Assembly (NCBI RefSeq): GCF_034008315.1
Contig: NZ_CP125377.1
Span: forward strand, 3,546,001-3,610,000
Reading direction: 5' to 3'
Length of the DNA stretch: 64,000 bases
Source of the DNA: Pseudomonas sp. P8_241
Lineage (GTDB): Bacteria; Pseudomonadota; Gammaproteobacteria; Pseudomonadales; Pseudomonadaceae
Shown: positions 25,850 to 34,090 of the stretch, piece after piece
Position numbering within the stretch: position 1 is the first letter of the stretch
How the letters are laid out: the number at the start of each line of letters is the position of its first letter
Position numbers and translations under genes: made by a program
The notes under the pieces: generated by a model
Databases searched by the model: none
What the model was told of the DNA's origin: nothing
What the model saw: the letters and a program-made list of their open reading frames with translations, nothing else

Positions 25850-25942
25850 ATGGACAAGGAACGCTATCAGACACAATCGGCGCAAAACATCGCGCCAGAT
25901 GCATCGTCTACTGATAGTTGGGAAGCCAGCCCGCTAGCCTAG
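25850..25942 (+). CDS. Possible 30-residue peptide
   Basis: A good ribosome binding site (AGGGAG) lies six bases before an ATG that opens MDKERYQTQSAQNIAPDASS and ends at TAG 30 codons later. There is no recognisable domain. It may be a small protein or the start of a broken gene; the 25943-26362 stretch after it holds only weak open frames and a hairpin at 26213. Confidence 0.3.
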   Translation: MDKERYQTQSAQNIAPDASSTDSWEASPLA

Positions 25943-26212
25943 GTTTGAGGCATACCCAAGTCCGGTCAGTGCAATCATCGGCAACCAAACGCCGCGAAAG
26001 GAGCGACGGCCTCCTGGCACATACCCTGTGGATGGCATTCGACGGTTTTGTGATCAATCAACGCGTGGGAGATTGCCGCGATATGGGAAAAATTGCAGAT
26101 CTGTACACTGAAATGCTGTTACTCGATTGAACCCAGGTAAAAAATCGTGAAAGGCCACAAACATTCAACCGATCGCCCAGAACCGATTCGCGTCACCGAA
26201 GCCTGAGCCCCG

Positions 26213-26234
26213 GAGGACAGTTCGGGCTGTCCTC
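26213..26234. terminator. Hairpin in an otherwise gene-free stretch
   Basis: GAGGACAG, loop TTCGGG, CTGTCCTC forms a perfect 8-bp stem. With no thymine run on either side, the direction and role are unclear. It could end leftward transcription from the small gene at 26363. Confidence 0.4.
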
Positions 26235-26362
26235 GCTGTGCTGCCCGCGCAGCTGCCTGTCGTAGTCGGTGTTGCGGCCGCCAATGGAGCCTGCAATCAG
26301 CTCGTAGCTTTAACGCGACGTATGCATCACACACATCTCAAGGAGGCATCGATGATGCCAAG

Positions 26363-26545
26363 TCACTTTGTCTCTTCCTTGGGTGTACAGATGGTATGGA
26401 CATGGAACTGCACCCCGTCGAGTGCTGCCTTGATCTGATCGGCTGCGCGCTGGCATGCCTCCATATTCTGGTATTCGGCATGGTCGACCGCGGGTGCCGG
26501 CAGTGGGCTGTTGGTACCAAGAATGATCCAGAGAATGTAGTTCAT
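26363..26545 (-). CDS. Small hypothetical protein (60 residues)
   Basis: The minus-strand frame opens MNYILWIILGTNSPLPAPAV after a strong GGAGG five bases upstream. It continues with EYQNMEACQRAADQIKAALDG and ends PKEETK. A hydrophobic start and two cysteines, one in the EACQ helix and one in HTICTPK, suggest a small exported or membrane-anchored protein with a possible disulfide. I do not recognise the family. The gene looks real because of its ribosome binding site and coherent amphipathic helix. Confidence 0.55.
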   Translation of the reverse strand: MNYILWIILGTNSPLPAPAVDHAEYQNMEACQRAADQIKAALDGVQFHVHTICTPKEETK

Positions 26546-26786
26546 GACGCCTCCAACGCTTCTCGCAGGTGATGCAGTCTAGCCGTGGATCAATGGCGGC
26601 GACACAGCGACTGCCAGTGAAAATAAAGCCCTTGGCTATTCGAAGCTTGAAAACACTGTCAGTTACCTGGAAATCGGGGTCGATGATGCCTCGACATGGC
26701 AAAACAGTCGATGGTCTGATCATCCATAGCGCCACTTTTCCACTGCTATGCTCATAGCATCCGTTACTGCACCAGAGACGAGCAGC

Positions 26787-27368
26787 ATGGCAGCACAAGG
26801 CGCGCAATCCCCTATCTCGTTCAAGGCAATGGCCTGCTCGGCCGGAGTTTTACTTGTCACTTGGGCTGCCATAAAGCTGCTCGACAATTACTTCGAACTG
26901 ACATTGTTGGCAGATACCACGGGCTGGCTGCTTCTTTTTTGGGATTGGCTTGCACTGGAAACACCCATGCCCAATTGGTCGCTGCTGATGATTATCGCGA
27001 TTTTGATCGGCACCTTATCCGTAGCGATTTACTACACCCGCATCAAGGATGGAACGCACGGCGAGCTTCACGAGATAGAGCGAAAAATTTACACAAAGAA
27101 CAATCCTCAGTTCCCACAGTTGACCGATAACCAGACGCTACTGATGGAAGCGTTGGCCTATCATGCGAACTTCAGAAAAATTGCAAATTTAAACTCGGTT
27201 TGCAAACTTGTCTCACTCAGTACGCTGGAAGTTGAAGTCGGCCTGAAGCAACTCCAGGCTAAACGTCTTGTGAGGCAAAACGTGACAAGGGGTACGTTCG
27301 GCGCCACCACGTTTGAACTTACCCTGGCCGGTAAGGATTACGCGTTAGAGAGACTTGAGCTGACGTAG
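26787..27368 (+). CDS. Hypothetical membrane protein with a C-terminal winged-helix-like domain
   Basis: This 193-residue protein has two predicted membrane helices, MACSAGVLLVTWAAIKLL near residue 15 and WSLLMIIAILIGTLSVAIYY near residue 63. A cytoplasmic part follows with LTDNQTLLMEALAYHANF and STLEVEVGLKQLQAKRLVRQN, which reads like a winged helix with the wing at TRGTFGATTFELTLAG. Such domains can bind DNA, but no family is recognised. The ATG at 26787 is preferred; an upstream ATG at 26748 lacks a ribosome binding site. It is convergent with the small exported protein that ends at 27459. Confidence 0.5.
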   Translation: MAAQGAQSPISFKAMACSAGVLLVTWAAIKLLDNYFELTLLADTTGWLLLFWDWLALETPMPNWSLLMIIAILIGTLSVAIYYTRIKDGTHGELHEIERKIYTKNNPQFPQLTDNQTLLMEALAYHANFRKIANLNSVCKLVSLSTLEVEVGLKQLQAKRLVRQNVTRGTFGATTFELTLAGKDYALERLELT

Positions 27369-27458
27369 ACGTTCGGGCGGTAACTTCTTTGAGCCCTGGT
27401 TTCACAGCGTGGCGGAGCATCGCCCGTGTCGCAGGCGAATTGCTCCCGTGGCGTTGCA

Positions 27459-27857
27459 CTAGCGACGATAGTAGCGGCGATCATCCTCGTAGCGGTGCCG
27501 CATGGCCCGATCCTGGTGGCGCTCCCAATCACGATGGCGTTCTGCTTCACGGCGGGCTTGCTCTCGACGCCAGTAATCTCTACGCCTGTCGTCTCGACGC
27601 CAATCGTCTCTGCGATCGTGCCAACGACCGTCATGCCAGTATCGGTCGTCATGGGCAAGCAGCGGCCCTTGCTGCCTGTCGGCCCTGCTGGCCAAGGTCG
27701 GCCAAGGGTTTGCGGCCGCCTGGACCGGTACCTCAACGACCGCGACTTCAGTGGCCAAAATAGGGGTTGAGGCCTTCATCGTTGTAGCTGACGCCGAGCC
27801 CAATGCCGCGAACGCCAACAGGCCGAACAGCACCCTGCGTGGGTCAAGGAATTTCAT
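27459..27857 (-). CDS. Hypothetical exported His/Arg/Asp-rich protein
   Basis: This 132-residue protein has a signal peptide (MKFLDPRRVLFGLLAFAALG, cleavage near SASA). The C-terminal 60 residues are built almost entirely of histidine, arginine, aspartate, tryptophan and tyrosine (DDRYWHDGRWHDRRDDWRRD and onwards), a periodic charged tail. Such tails occur in small secreted Pseudomonas proteins of unknown role and might bind metals or nucleic acid. The biased composition makes the other strand look open as well. Function unknown. Confidence 0.55.
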   Translation of the reverse strand: MKFLDPRRVLFGLLAFAALGSASATTMKASTPILATEVAVVEVPVQAAANPWPTLASRADRQQGPLLAHDDRYWHDGRWHDRRDDWRRDDRRRDYWRREQARREAERHRDWERHQDRAMRHRYEDDRRYYRR

Positions 27858-28247
27858 GAGCGAAGACAACCTCTGAATGATATTTGGAGGGGTAGACGCG
27901 CGATCCTGTGAGCTCGCGCTGAGCGAACGTTATGCCTATCCAGATAGACCGATAAACAAGAAAAAGTTCTAGCGACCGCTGTTTAAATCGCCAAGGGTGT
28001 CAGTGCGTGTGCCCTTTGAAGTTGGCAATTTCGATATCCATTGCCTCTGCCCTCTTCTGCCCGGCGTGAAGAGCAGCAGCCCCTCCTGCCTGGATGTTGC
28101 GGTGGAACAAATGCTGCTGGTCGCGACGGCCGTTGCAGCAGGAACTTCAGGGTATTGGTCGGGTCATAGCGGCGCTGTATCGGAAATACCGAGCAGTGCT
28201 GTGGTCTGTTTGCGATGCCGTCCGAGTTCAGTCGAGTCCGCCCCCTG
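27858..28247. other. Gap between divergent hypothetical genes
   Basis: About 390 bp with no supported gene. It should contain the promoters of the exported protein ending at 27459 and of the TPR gene at 28248. A minus-strand frame ending near 28000 (NFKGHTH) has no clear start. Confidence 0.4.
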
Positions 28248-28937
28248 ATGCCAACCAAGAGTGTTCTGCCGGGTCTCATCCTGGTGTTCTGCGCCGTCGC
28301 GTCGTTTTGTTCTGCCGCGGCCGAGCGAAGAACGCCCGCGCAAAGTAACAGCGCATCAACCGCCCTGATCGAAACAGCCTCGCGGCAGTATGAAAATGGC
28401 CAACTCGACCAGGCCGCTGCCACGCTGGAGCGTGCCCTGCATATCCAGCCCAACAATCCCGCGACGCTGCACTACCTAGGTGTATTGCGTCTTCAGCAGG
28501 GGCAGTACCAGCAGGCTGAAACCCTGGCGGCGCGCTCGAACATAGGCGTGGGTCGCAACGTCGAGTTGCGCAACCGCAACCTCCAATTGATCCAGGCGGC
28601 GCAGCAAGCCCAATCTTCAGGTACCCCGCCCAATGTCAATGCGGACAGGGTCGCTGTACAGAAGGGGTTGCAAGAGCAGACTCAACGGCACCGCGAAGCA
28701 GACATGGCGGTTGTTGAGCAATCCACTGCGCAAACGCGCGAAGGAACATTGCAAAGGGTTAATGTCGAGTCAGACCGGGCATACGCTGAGGCTGAGATTC
28801 CCCGCGGCCATAGGCCGCCTCCAGGCAAATGCCGAGTCTGGTTTCCTGATCGACCGCCGGGTCAGCAGCCTGCCCCCGGCAAATGCAAGAAACTGCGTTA
28901 TCGGGTTCCCGCGGGGGCCTATCTGGTAAGCGGTTGA
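28248..28937 (+). CDS. Exported tetratricopeptide-repeat protein
   Basis: This 229-residue protein has a signal peptide (LPGLILVFCAVASFCSAAA, residues 7-25). Roughly one and a half TPR motifs follow: ASRQYENGQLDQAAATLERALHIQPNNPATLHYLGVLRLQQGQYQQAETLA, residues 43-95. The middle is polar and probably helical. The C-terminus is proline-rich with a paired PPGKCRVWFPDRPPGQQPAPGKCKKL motif, as in small envelope proteins that end PPGKC...PGQQPPPGxC. The ATG at 28248 begins the signal peptide; an ATG at 28215 is possible. Envelope location is predicted; function unknown. Confidence 0.65.
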   Translation: MPTKSVLPGLILVFCAVASFCSAAAERRTPAQSNSASTALIETASRQYENGQLDQAAATLERALHIQPNNPATLHYLGVLRLQQGQYQQAETLAARSNIGVGRNVELRNRNLQLIQAAQQAQSSGTPPNVNADRVAVQKGLQEQTQRHREADMAVVEQSTAQTREGTLQRVNVESDRAYAEAEIPRGHRPPPGKCRVWFPDRPPGQQPAPGKCKKLRYRVPAGAYLVSG

Positions 28938-28950
28938 GTTGTTGCAGTTG

Positions 28951-28975
28951 AAAAAAGAGCGCCATCGAGGCGCTC
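28951..28975 (-). terminator. Intrinsic terminator of the 28996-33958 operon
   Basis: On the minus strand GAGCGCC, loop TCGAT, GGCGCTC is followed by six thymines, 20 bp after the stop of the acyl-CoA dehydrogenase gene. It also lies just after the stop of the convergent TPR gene. Confidence 0.8.
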
Positions 28976-28995
28976 GTGTCACTTTGGAACTTGAT

Positions 28996-30138
28996 TCACG
29001 CCACCTGCATCAACTTCGAAAAAACCTGCAAATGGTGATCGTCATCACCCAACTGACGGGCCACCATCAGCAAATGTTTGGCATGGTGCGACAACAGGTA
29101 CTCCCATGTCAGGCCGATGCCGCCATGTAACTGGATACCCTGGTCGGCGACAAAACGACTGGCGCGGCTGACGATGAACTTGGCGGCCGCCAGAATGCGG
29201 CTGCGTTCGTCGGTGTCCGCCTGGTCTGCCACGCAGGCGGCGAGCAGGGTCATCGAGATGGCCTGGTCCAGTTCGATGTGCATATCGACCATGCGATGCT
29301 GCAACACCTGGAACTTGCCGATCGGCTGGCCGAACTGCTGGCGCGTCTTCAGGTAATCGAGGGTCAACGCGCAGGCCGCTTGCATGCTGCCCACGGCTTC
29401 GGCGCATTGCGCGGCGATGCACCGGCCTTGTTGGTAACGCAGCGCCGGCAAGGCATTCCCCGGCTCGCCGAGCAACGCATCGTTATCGACAAACACGTCG
29501 TCAAGGTACAGCTCACAGGCCTTGCGCCCATCCATCGTATCGAAAACACGCCGACGCACGCCGCGGGCCTGAGGATCGACCAGAAACAGGCTGATGCCCT
29601 TCTCGTCCCGAGTCTCATGGTGGGTGCGTGCCGACACCAAAATCAGTCCGGCGCTCTGGCCGCCGATGATGACGGACTTGCGACCATTGAGCTGCCAGCC
29701 TCCGGTTACCGGTTCGGCGGTAGTCTGAACATCTTGCAAGCGGTAGTGGCTCTGCGGCTCATCGATGGCAACGGCCAGTTGCAGGCTGGCGCTGCCGACC
29801 TGCGGCAACAACGTGTCCTTCTGGTCTGCGCTGCCCAACTGGGCGATCAGGCCACCGGCGAAAATCACCGAGTGCAAATACGGTTCAAGGCACAGCCCCC
29901 GACCCAGCTCGGTCATGATCAGCATGTTCTCCACACCGCTGCCGCCGTATCCGCCATAGGCCTCAGCGAAAGGCACGGCGCACAGCCCCAGTTCGCCCAA
30001 TTGCTGCATGAACGGGGCGCTGAAGCCGTGCGCGCTCTGGCGGTATTGCTCGCGATGCTCAAAACCGTAGACGTCACGCACCAGCCGCGCGGCGGTTTCC
30101 TGCAACATCAGTTGCTCTTCTGTCAGTTTGAAATCCAT
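28996..30138 (-). CDS. Acyl-CoA dehydrogenase (second subunit-like)
   Basis: This 380-residue flavoprotein of the acyl-CoA dehydrogenase superfamily opens MDFKLTEEQLMLQETAARLV. It has AEAYGGYGGSGVENMLIMTELGRGL near residue 60, FGQPIGKFQVLQHRMVDMHIELD near residue 270 and QLHGGIGLTWEYLLSHHAKHLL near residue 340. Its flavin loop reads AVAIDEPQSHY instead of the usual TEPxAGSD, so flavin binding may be weak. It is 12 bp downstream of a second dehydrogenase gene, the arrangement of heteromeric dehydrogenases in steroid and aromatic-side-chain breakdown. The likely reaction is 2,3-desaturation of an acyl-CoA. It is the last gene of the operon. Confidence 0.9.
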   Translation of the reverse strand: MDFKLTEEQLMLQETAARLVRDVYGFEHREQYRQSAHGFSAPFMQQLGELGLCAVPFAEAYGGYGGSGVENMLIMTELGRGLCLEPYLHSVIFAGGLIAQLGSADQKDTLLPQVGSASLQLAVAIDEPQSHYRLQDVQTTAEPVTGGWQLNGRKSVIIGGQSAGLILVSARTHHETRDEKGISLFLVDPQARGVRRRVFDTMDGRKACELYLDDVFVDNDALLGEPGNALPALRYQQGRCIAAQCAEAVGSMQAACALTLDYLKTRQQFGQPIGKFQVLQHRMVDMHIELDQAISMTLLAACVADQADTDERSRILAAAKFIVSRASRFVADQGIQLHGGIGLTWEYLLSHHAKHLLMVARQLGDDDHHLQVFSKLMQVA

Positions 30139-30150
30139 GATCGGGGCGCC

Positions 30151-31344
30151 TTACAGTTCTAGGATCATTTTCGCGATGATGTTCTTCTGGATTTCGTTGG
30201 CTCCACCGTAGATCGAGGCCTTGCGCGCATCCAGATACTGGTAGGTGGCCGCACTGCTGTAGTCGGTGTAGAGCAAGGGCTCCTCACCATATCCGAGCTC
30301 ATCCTCAATGAACGGCAAGGCATACGGGCCTACGGCTTTGCTGATCAGGTAGGTAATGGCCTGCCGGATCTCGGTGCCCTTGATCTTCAGGAACGAACTT
30401 TCGGCACCGGGCACATCACCGTTTTGTGTGGCGGCCAGGGTCCGCAGGTTGCTCATTTCAGCGGCCATCAACTGCATGTCGACTTCAGCGATCTGCACGC
30501 GAAACAGCGGATCTTCGATCAACGGCCGGCCATCACGGACTTCCTGGCTGGCAATACGCTTGAGCCGGCTGAGCAATGCCTTGTTCTGGGCTATCCCGCC
30601 AATGCTGGTGCGCTCGTGGGTCAGCAAATACTTGGCGCAGGTCCAACCATCATTTTCCTGCCCGACCAGATTCGCCACCGGCACCCGCACGTTGTCGAAG
30701 AACACTTCGTTGACTTCATGTTCGCCGTCGAGGGTAATGATCGGCCGCACGGTGATGCCGGGCGTTTTCATATCGATCAGCAGGAACGAAATGCCCCGCT
30801 GCTGACGGGCCTCGGGATCGGTGCGCACCAGGCAGAACATCCAGTCGGCAAAATGCGCCAGCGTGGTCCAGGTTTTCTGGCCGTTGACCACGTAGTGATC
30901 GCCCTCGCGCACCGCGCGGGTTTTCAGCGACGACAAATCAGATCCGGCACCGGGCTCGGAGTAGCCCTGGCACCACCAGTCCTCACAGGCAAGAATCCGC
31001 GGAAGGAAATGCGCTTTCTGCTCGGTGGTGCCGAACTTGATAATCACCGGGGCGACCATCTTCAGGCCGAACGACACCACTTTCGGCGCCCCCGCGGCAA
31101 AGCACTCTTCGTCGAAAATATGTTTCTGCACGGCACTCCAACCGGTGCCGCCGTGTGCCTGCGGCCAACCCGGCGCCAGCCAGCCTTGCCGGTCGAGGAT
31201 CTGCATCCATTGCACCTGGTGTTCCTTGCTCAGGCGTTTGCCCAGCGAGATGCGCTCGGACAGTTCGCTGGGCAGGTTGTCGCGCAGGAAGGCCCGGACA
31301 TCCTCGCGAAAGGCTTGTTCGTGCACTGAGAATTCAATGTCCAT
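30151..31344 (-). CDS. Acyl-CoA dehydrogenase
   Basis: This 397-residue protein has all common dehydrogenase motifs: QGYSEPGAGSDLSSLKTRA (flavin loop, near residue 130), WTTLAHFADWMFCLVRTD, VNEVFFDNVRVPVANLVG and the C-terminal ARKASIYGGANEIQKNIIAK. The large-subunit type resembles FadE proteins that work in pairs. A 12-bp gap to the next dehydrogenase gene suggests an alpha2beta2 enzyme. It lies behind the alcohol and aldehyde dehydrogenase genes, so the acid they form is presumably the precursor of its acyl-CoA substrate. Confidence 0.93.
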   Translation of the reverse strand: MDIEFSVHEQAFREDVRAFLRDNLPSELSERISLGKRLSKEHQVQWMQILDRQGWLAPGWPQAHGGTGWSAVQKHIFDEECFAAGAPKVVSFGLKMVAPVIIKFGTTEQKAHFLPRILACEDWWCQGYSEPGAGSDLSSLKTRAVREGDHYVVNGQKTWTTLAHFADWMFCLVRTDPEARQQRGISFLLIDMKTPGITVRPIITLDGEHEVNEVFFDNVRVPVANLVGQENDGWTCAKYLLTHERTSIGGIAQNKALLSRLKRIASQEVRDGRPLIEDPLFRVQIAEVDMQLMAAEMSNLRTLAATQNGDVPGAESSFLKIKGTEIRQAITYLISKAVGPYALPFIEDELGYGEEPLLYTDYSSAATYQYLDARKASIYGGANEIQKNIIAKMILEL

Positions 31345-31394
31345 CCATCAACTCCAAAAGCATTGGGGTGTGCGCTGATCCCTCTGATCCCCCA

Positions 31395-31480
31395 AGTGGG
31401 AGCGAGCCTGCTCGCGAGGGTGGATCAGCGGCATTGCTGTCGACTGACACACCCTCGCGAGCAGGCTCGCTCCTACAGGG
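31395..31480. repeat. REP doublet
   Basis: Two inverted REP units: AGTGGGAGCGAGCCTGCTCG ahead and ACCCTCGCGAGCAGGCTCGC behind, around a 30-bp spacer. It lies between the alcohol dehydrogenase stop and the dehydrogenase start, inside the operon, and could modulate transcript stability. Confidence 0.9.
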
Positions 31481-31493
31481 GTAACGAGGCGTA

Positions 31494-32576
31494 TCAGTCG
31501 AAAACGATGACCGAGCGCGCCAGCTCTCCGCGACGCAGTTCATCGAACGCTTCGTTGATCTGGTCGAGGCGAATGCGCTGGGAAATCATTTCGTCGAGCT
31601 TGAGCTTGCCGGCCATGTAGAAATCCACCAGGCGCGGCATGTCGACCGGGAAGCGGTTGGACCCCATCAGCGATCCCTGGATACGTCGCTCGTGCAGCAA
31701 CTGCAACGGGTCCAGCTCGATTTTCAGGCCAGGTTTGAGCATGCCGATCACCGTGGCGGTGCCGCCGCGAGCCAGCATCGCGAACGCCTGCTCGGCGGTC
31801 TGCTTGAGGCCGATGCATTCGAAGGCGTGATGTACGCCCCCGCGAGTCAATTCCATCACTTGTTTGGCAGCGTCGCCATCGCGGCCATTGATCACGTCGG
31901 TGGCACCGAACTGTTTGGCCAGCTCGAGCTTCGAGTCGAGCATGTCGATGGCGATGATCCGCCCTGCCCCCGCCAGCGCCGCACCGTTGATCGCGGCCAG
32001 GCCGATACCACCGCAGCCGATCACGGCCACGGTTTCGCCCGGACGTACCTTGGCGGTGTTGAACACCGCGCCAGTGCCGGTGGTGACGGCGCAGCCGAGC
32101 AATGCGGCGCGGTCCAGCGGCATGTCGCGGCGGATCGCCACGCAGGCGTTTTCGTGCACCAGCATCTGCTCGGCGAAACCGGACAGGTTGACGAACTGCG
32201 GAATCGGTTTTTGCACGTAAGTCAGGCGCGACTCTTCATCCTTGCCACGCTTGGTTTCCGGGGACACGCAGCGGGCCAGATGGCCGGTGACGCAGTGGTC
32301 GCAATGGCCGCAGAACACGGTCAGGCACGTCACCACATGGTCACCGGGCTTGACCGAGCGCACCTCGGAGCCTACCTGCTCGACCACCCCGGCGGCCTCG
32401 TGACCCAGTACCAGCGGGCCGGGATACGGAAACGAGCCATCGATTACGTGCAAATCGGAATGGCAGACGCCCACTGCTTTTGTACGGATCAACACCTCAC
32501 GCGGGCCCGGTTTACTGATGCCCACTTCTTCAATGACCAGGGGGGCTCCAACTTGATGGAATACGGCAGCTTTCAT
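31494..32576 (-). CDS. Zinc-dependent NAD-linked alcohol dehydrogenase (MDR family)
   Basis: This 360-residue medium-chain dehydrogenase has VGVCHSDLHVIDG with catalytic zinc ligand C38 and GHEAAG with H59. The structural-zinc lobe CGHCDHCVTGHLARC lies near residue 95, GCAVTTGTGAVFNTAKV follows, and the Rossmann loop GCGGIGLAA is near residue 187, followed by IIAIDML with the aspartate that favours NAD. The length and GCAVTTG motif match the AdhC-like benzyl/aryl and long-chain alcohol group. It should oxidise the pathway alcohol to the aldehyde, which the aldehyde dehydrogenase encoded 29 bp upstream would take to the acid. Confidence 0.93.
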   Translation of the reverse strand: MKAAVFHQVGAPLVIEEVGISKPGPREVLIRTKAVGVCHSDLHVIDGSFPYPGPLVLGHEAAGVVEQVGSEVRSVKPGDHVVTCLTVFCGHCDHCVTGHLARCVSPETKRGKDEESRLTYVQKPIPQFVNLSGFAEQMLVHENACVAIRRDMPLDRAALLGCAVTTGTGAVFNTAKVRPGETVAVIGCGGIGLAAINGAALAGAGRIIAIDMLDSKLELAKQFGATDVINGRDGDAAKQVMELTRGGVHHAFECIGLKQTAEQAFAMLARGGTATVIGMLKPGLKIELDPLQLLHERRIQGSLMGSNRFPVDMPRLVDFYMAGKLKLDEMISQRIRLDQINEAFDELRRGELARSVIVFD

Positions 32577-32605
32577 GGCAGTTCTCTCTCAAGAATGTTG
32601 TGGGT

Positions 32606-33958
32606 TCAGGCCGGGTTGGCCGCTGAGCGCAACACCGCTTTGGCGTGGCTGAATGTGCGGAAGCCATCAATGCCGTGGTAGGCACCCATGCCGCTCTGAC
32701 CGACGCCGCCGAACGGCAGACCTTCGGTGCTGGCATGACTCAACACGCCATTGAGGGTGACGCCGCCGGAGCAGGTACGGGTCAGTACCAGCGCTTCTTC
32801 GGCGGCGTCGTTGCCGAAGTAATACAGCGCCAGCGGCCGGGGCCGGGCGTTGATCCGGGCGATCACATCGGTGATGGTTTCGTAGGGTGTGATCGGCAGC
32901 AGCGGGCCAAAGATTTCGTCCTGCATCACTTGCAAGTCGTCACCGGGATTGCGCAGCAGGGTCGGCACGATCTTGTTGCGTGCACCGTCGCTGAAGTCTT
33001 CAGCGGCGGCGTTCAGTTCGATCAGCTCGACACCGGCCTCCCGCGCTTCCTTCAGGTAGCCCTGCAAACGCTCGAAATGACGGGCATTGATGATCGAGGT
33101 GTACTCGGGGTTGTCCTTGAGCGTGGGGAAGAACCTGGCGACCACGGCCCTGGCCACGCTGATGAAGGCTTGCACCGACTCCTGCGGCACGAAAACGTAG
33201 TCCGGGGCGACACACAGCTGACCGGCGTTGAGCAGTTTGCCGATGACCACCTTGGCCACCGCATCCTTGAAATCGGCGCTACGGGAAATGATGCTCGGCG
33301 ACTTGCCGCCCAGCTCCAGAGTCACCGGTACGAGGTTTTGCGCCGCGGCGCGCAATACGTGTTTGCCAATGCTGGTGGCGCCGGTGAACAGCAGATGATC
33401 GAACGGCTGGCCGCAGAACGTCTGACCGACCTCGGCGCCGCCCAGGACCACCGCCACTTCATCTTCGGCATAGACCGAACGGATCAACCGGGCGATCAGT
33501 GCCGAAGTGTGCGGGGTGAACTCCGACGGTTTGATCATCACCCGGTTACCGGCCGCCAAGGCACCGGCCAAGCCGCTGAACACCATGTAGCCCGGCACGT
33601 TCCACGCGGTGACAATGCCCACCACGCCCAACGGCTGGTATTGCACCCAGGCTTCACCGGCCCGGGCCTGACGTTTTTCCGGGCGCATCCACTCAGCCAG
33701 CTCGGCTTTGGTTTGCTTGAGCGTGGCCAGTGGCGACAGCACCTCGCTGCCCTTGGAGAACCCGGGGCTGCGATGACCGAAGTCAGCCGTCAACGCATCG
33801 ACAATCTCTTGTTCATGATTGACCAGCAAGCCGATCGCCCGGTCGAGCAACTCACAACGCTCTTCGAAGCTGTAGGGTTCGCGAGCCAGGAAGGCCGCCC
33901 GCTGTTTTTCCAGGATCGCGCGGATGTCGGTACTCGGCGAACTCTCGATGGCGCTCAT
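32606..33958 (-). CDS. Coniferyl-aldehyde-dehydrogenase-type aldehyde dehydrogenase
   Basis: This 450-residue protein is shorter than the 480-500 of classical enzymes and of the class III/CalB type. It has GVVGIVTAWNVPGYMVFSGL, VTLELGGKSPSII with the general-base glutamate, LLNAGQLCVAPDYVFVP with the catalytic cysteine near residue 243, and the C-terminal SHASTEGLPFGGVGQSGMGAYHG. The ATG at 33958 is preferred over the adjacent ATG at 33961 because GAGAGG is then five bases away. It is the first gene of the leftward operon. A regulon palindrome lies 94 bp upstream, and the LuxR gene ends there. Substrate inferred: a hydrophobic or aromatic aldehyde. Confidence 0.9.
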   Translation of the reverse strand: MSAIESSPSTDIRAILEKQRAAFLAREPYSFEERCELLDRAIGLLVNHEQEIVDALTADFGHRSPGFSKGSEVLSPLATLKQTKAELAEWMRPEKRQARAGEAWVQYQPLGVVGIVTAWNVPGYMVFSGLAGALAAGNRVMIKPSEFTPHTSALIARLIRSVYAEDEVAVVLGGAEVGQTFCGQPFDHLLFTGATSIGKHVLRAAAQNLVPVTLELGGKSPSIISRSADFKDAVAKVVIGKLLNAGQLCVAPDYVFVPQESVQAFISVARAVVARFFPTLKDNPEYTSIINARHFERLQGYLKEAREAGVELIELNAAAEDFSDGARNKIVPTLLRNPGDDLQVMQDEIFGPLLPITPYETITDVIARINARPRPLALYYFGNDAAEEALVLTRTCSGGVTLNGVLSHASTEGLPFGGVGQSGMGAYHGIDGFRTFSHAKAVLRSAANPA

Positions 33959-34051
33959 CATTACCTCTCTTGTTTTTGTCAGGCCGCGGCCGCGCTCAGG
34001 CAACCATGCGTGGGGTCTGGCTGCATGGTTGATCATTCCTGGCGAGACGCC

Positions 34052-34070
34052 GCCACCCGGATCAGGTGGG
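34052..34070. promoter_or_regulatory. Regulon palindrome, site 1 (aldehyde dehydrogenase operon)
   Basis: GCCACCCGGATCAGGTGGG, continuing GTGGC at 34070-34074 as an extra half-site. It lies 94 bp upstream of the aldehyde dehydrogenase start. See the finding on the shared palindrome. Confidence 0.7.
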
Positions 34071-34090
34071 TGGCGCCGGGCAGCACAATT

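Noticed and set aside
25918..26130. An open frame of 70 codons resembling a fragment of a TetR C-terminal domain
   Set aside because: The likeness is limited to a few residues near MAFDGFVI; there is no start signal and no other part of such a gene nearby.
31395..31480. Possible CRISPR-like repeat
   Set aside because: It is a single inverted pair with the standard Pseudomonas REP sequence, not a regular array of direct repeats and spacers.
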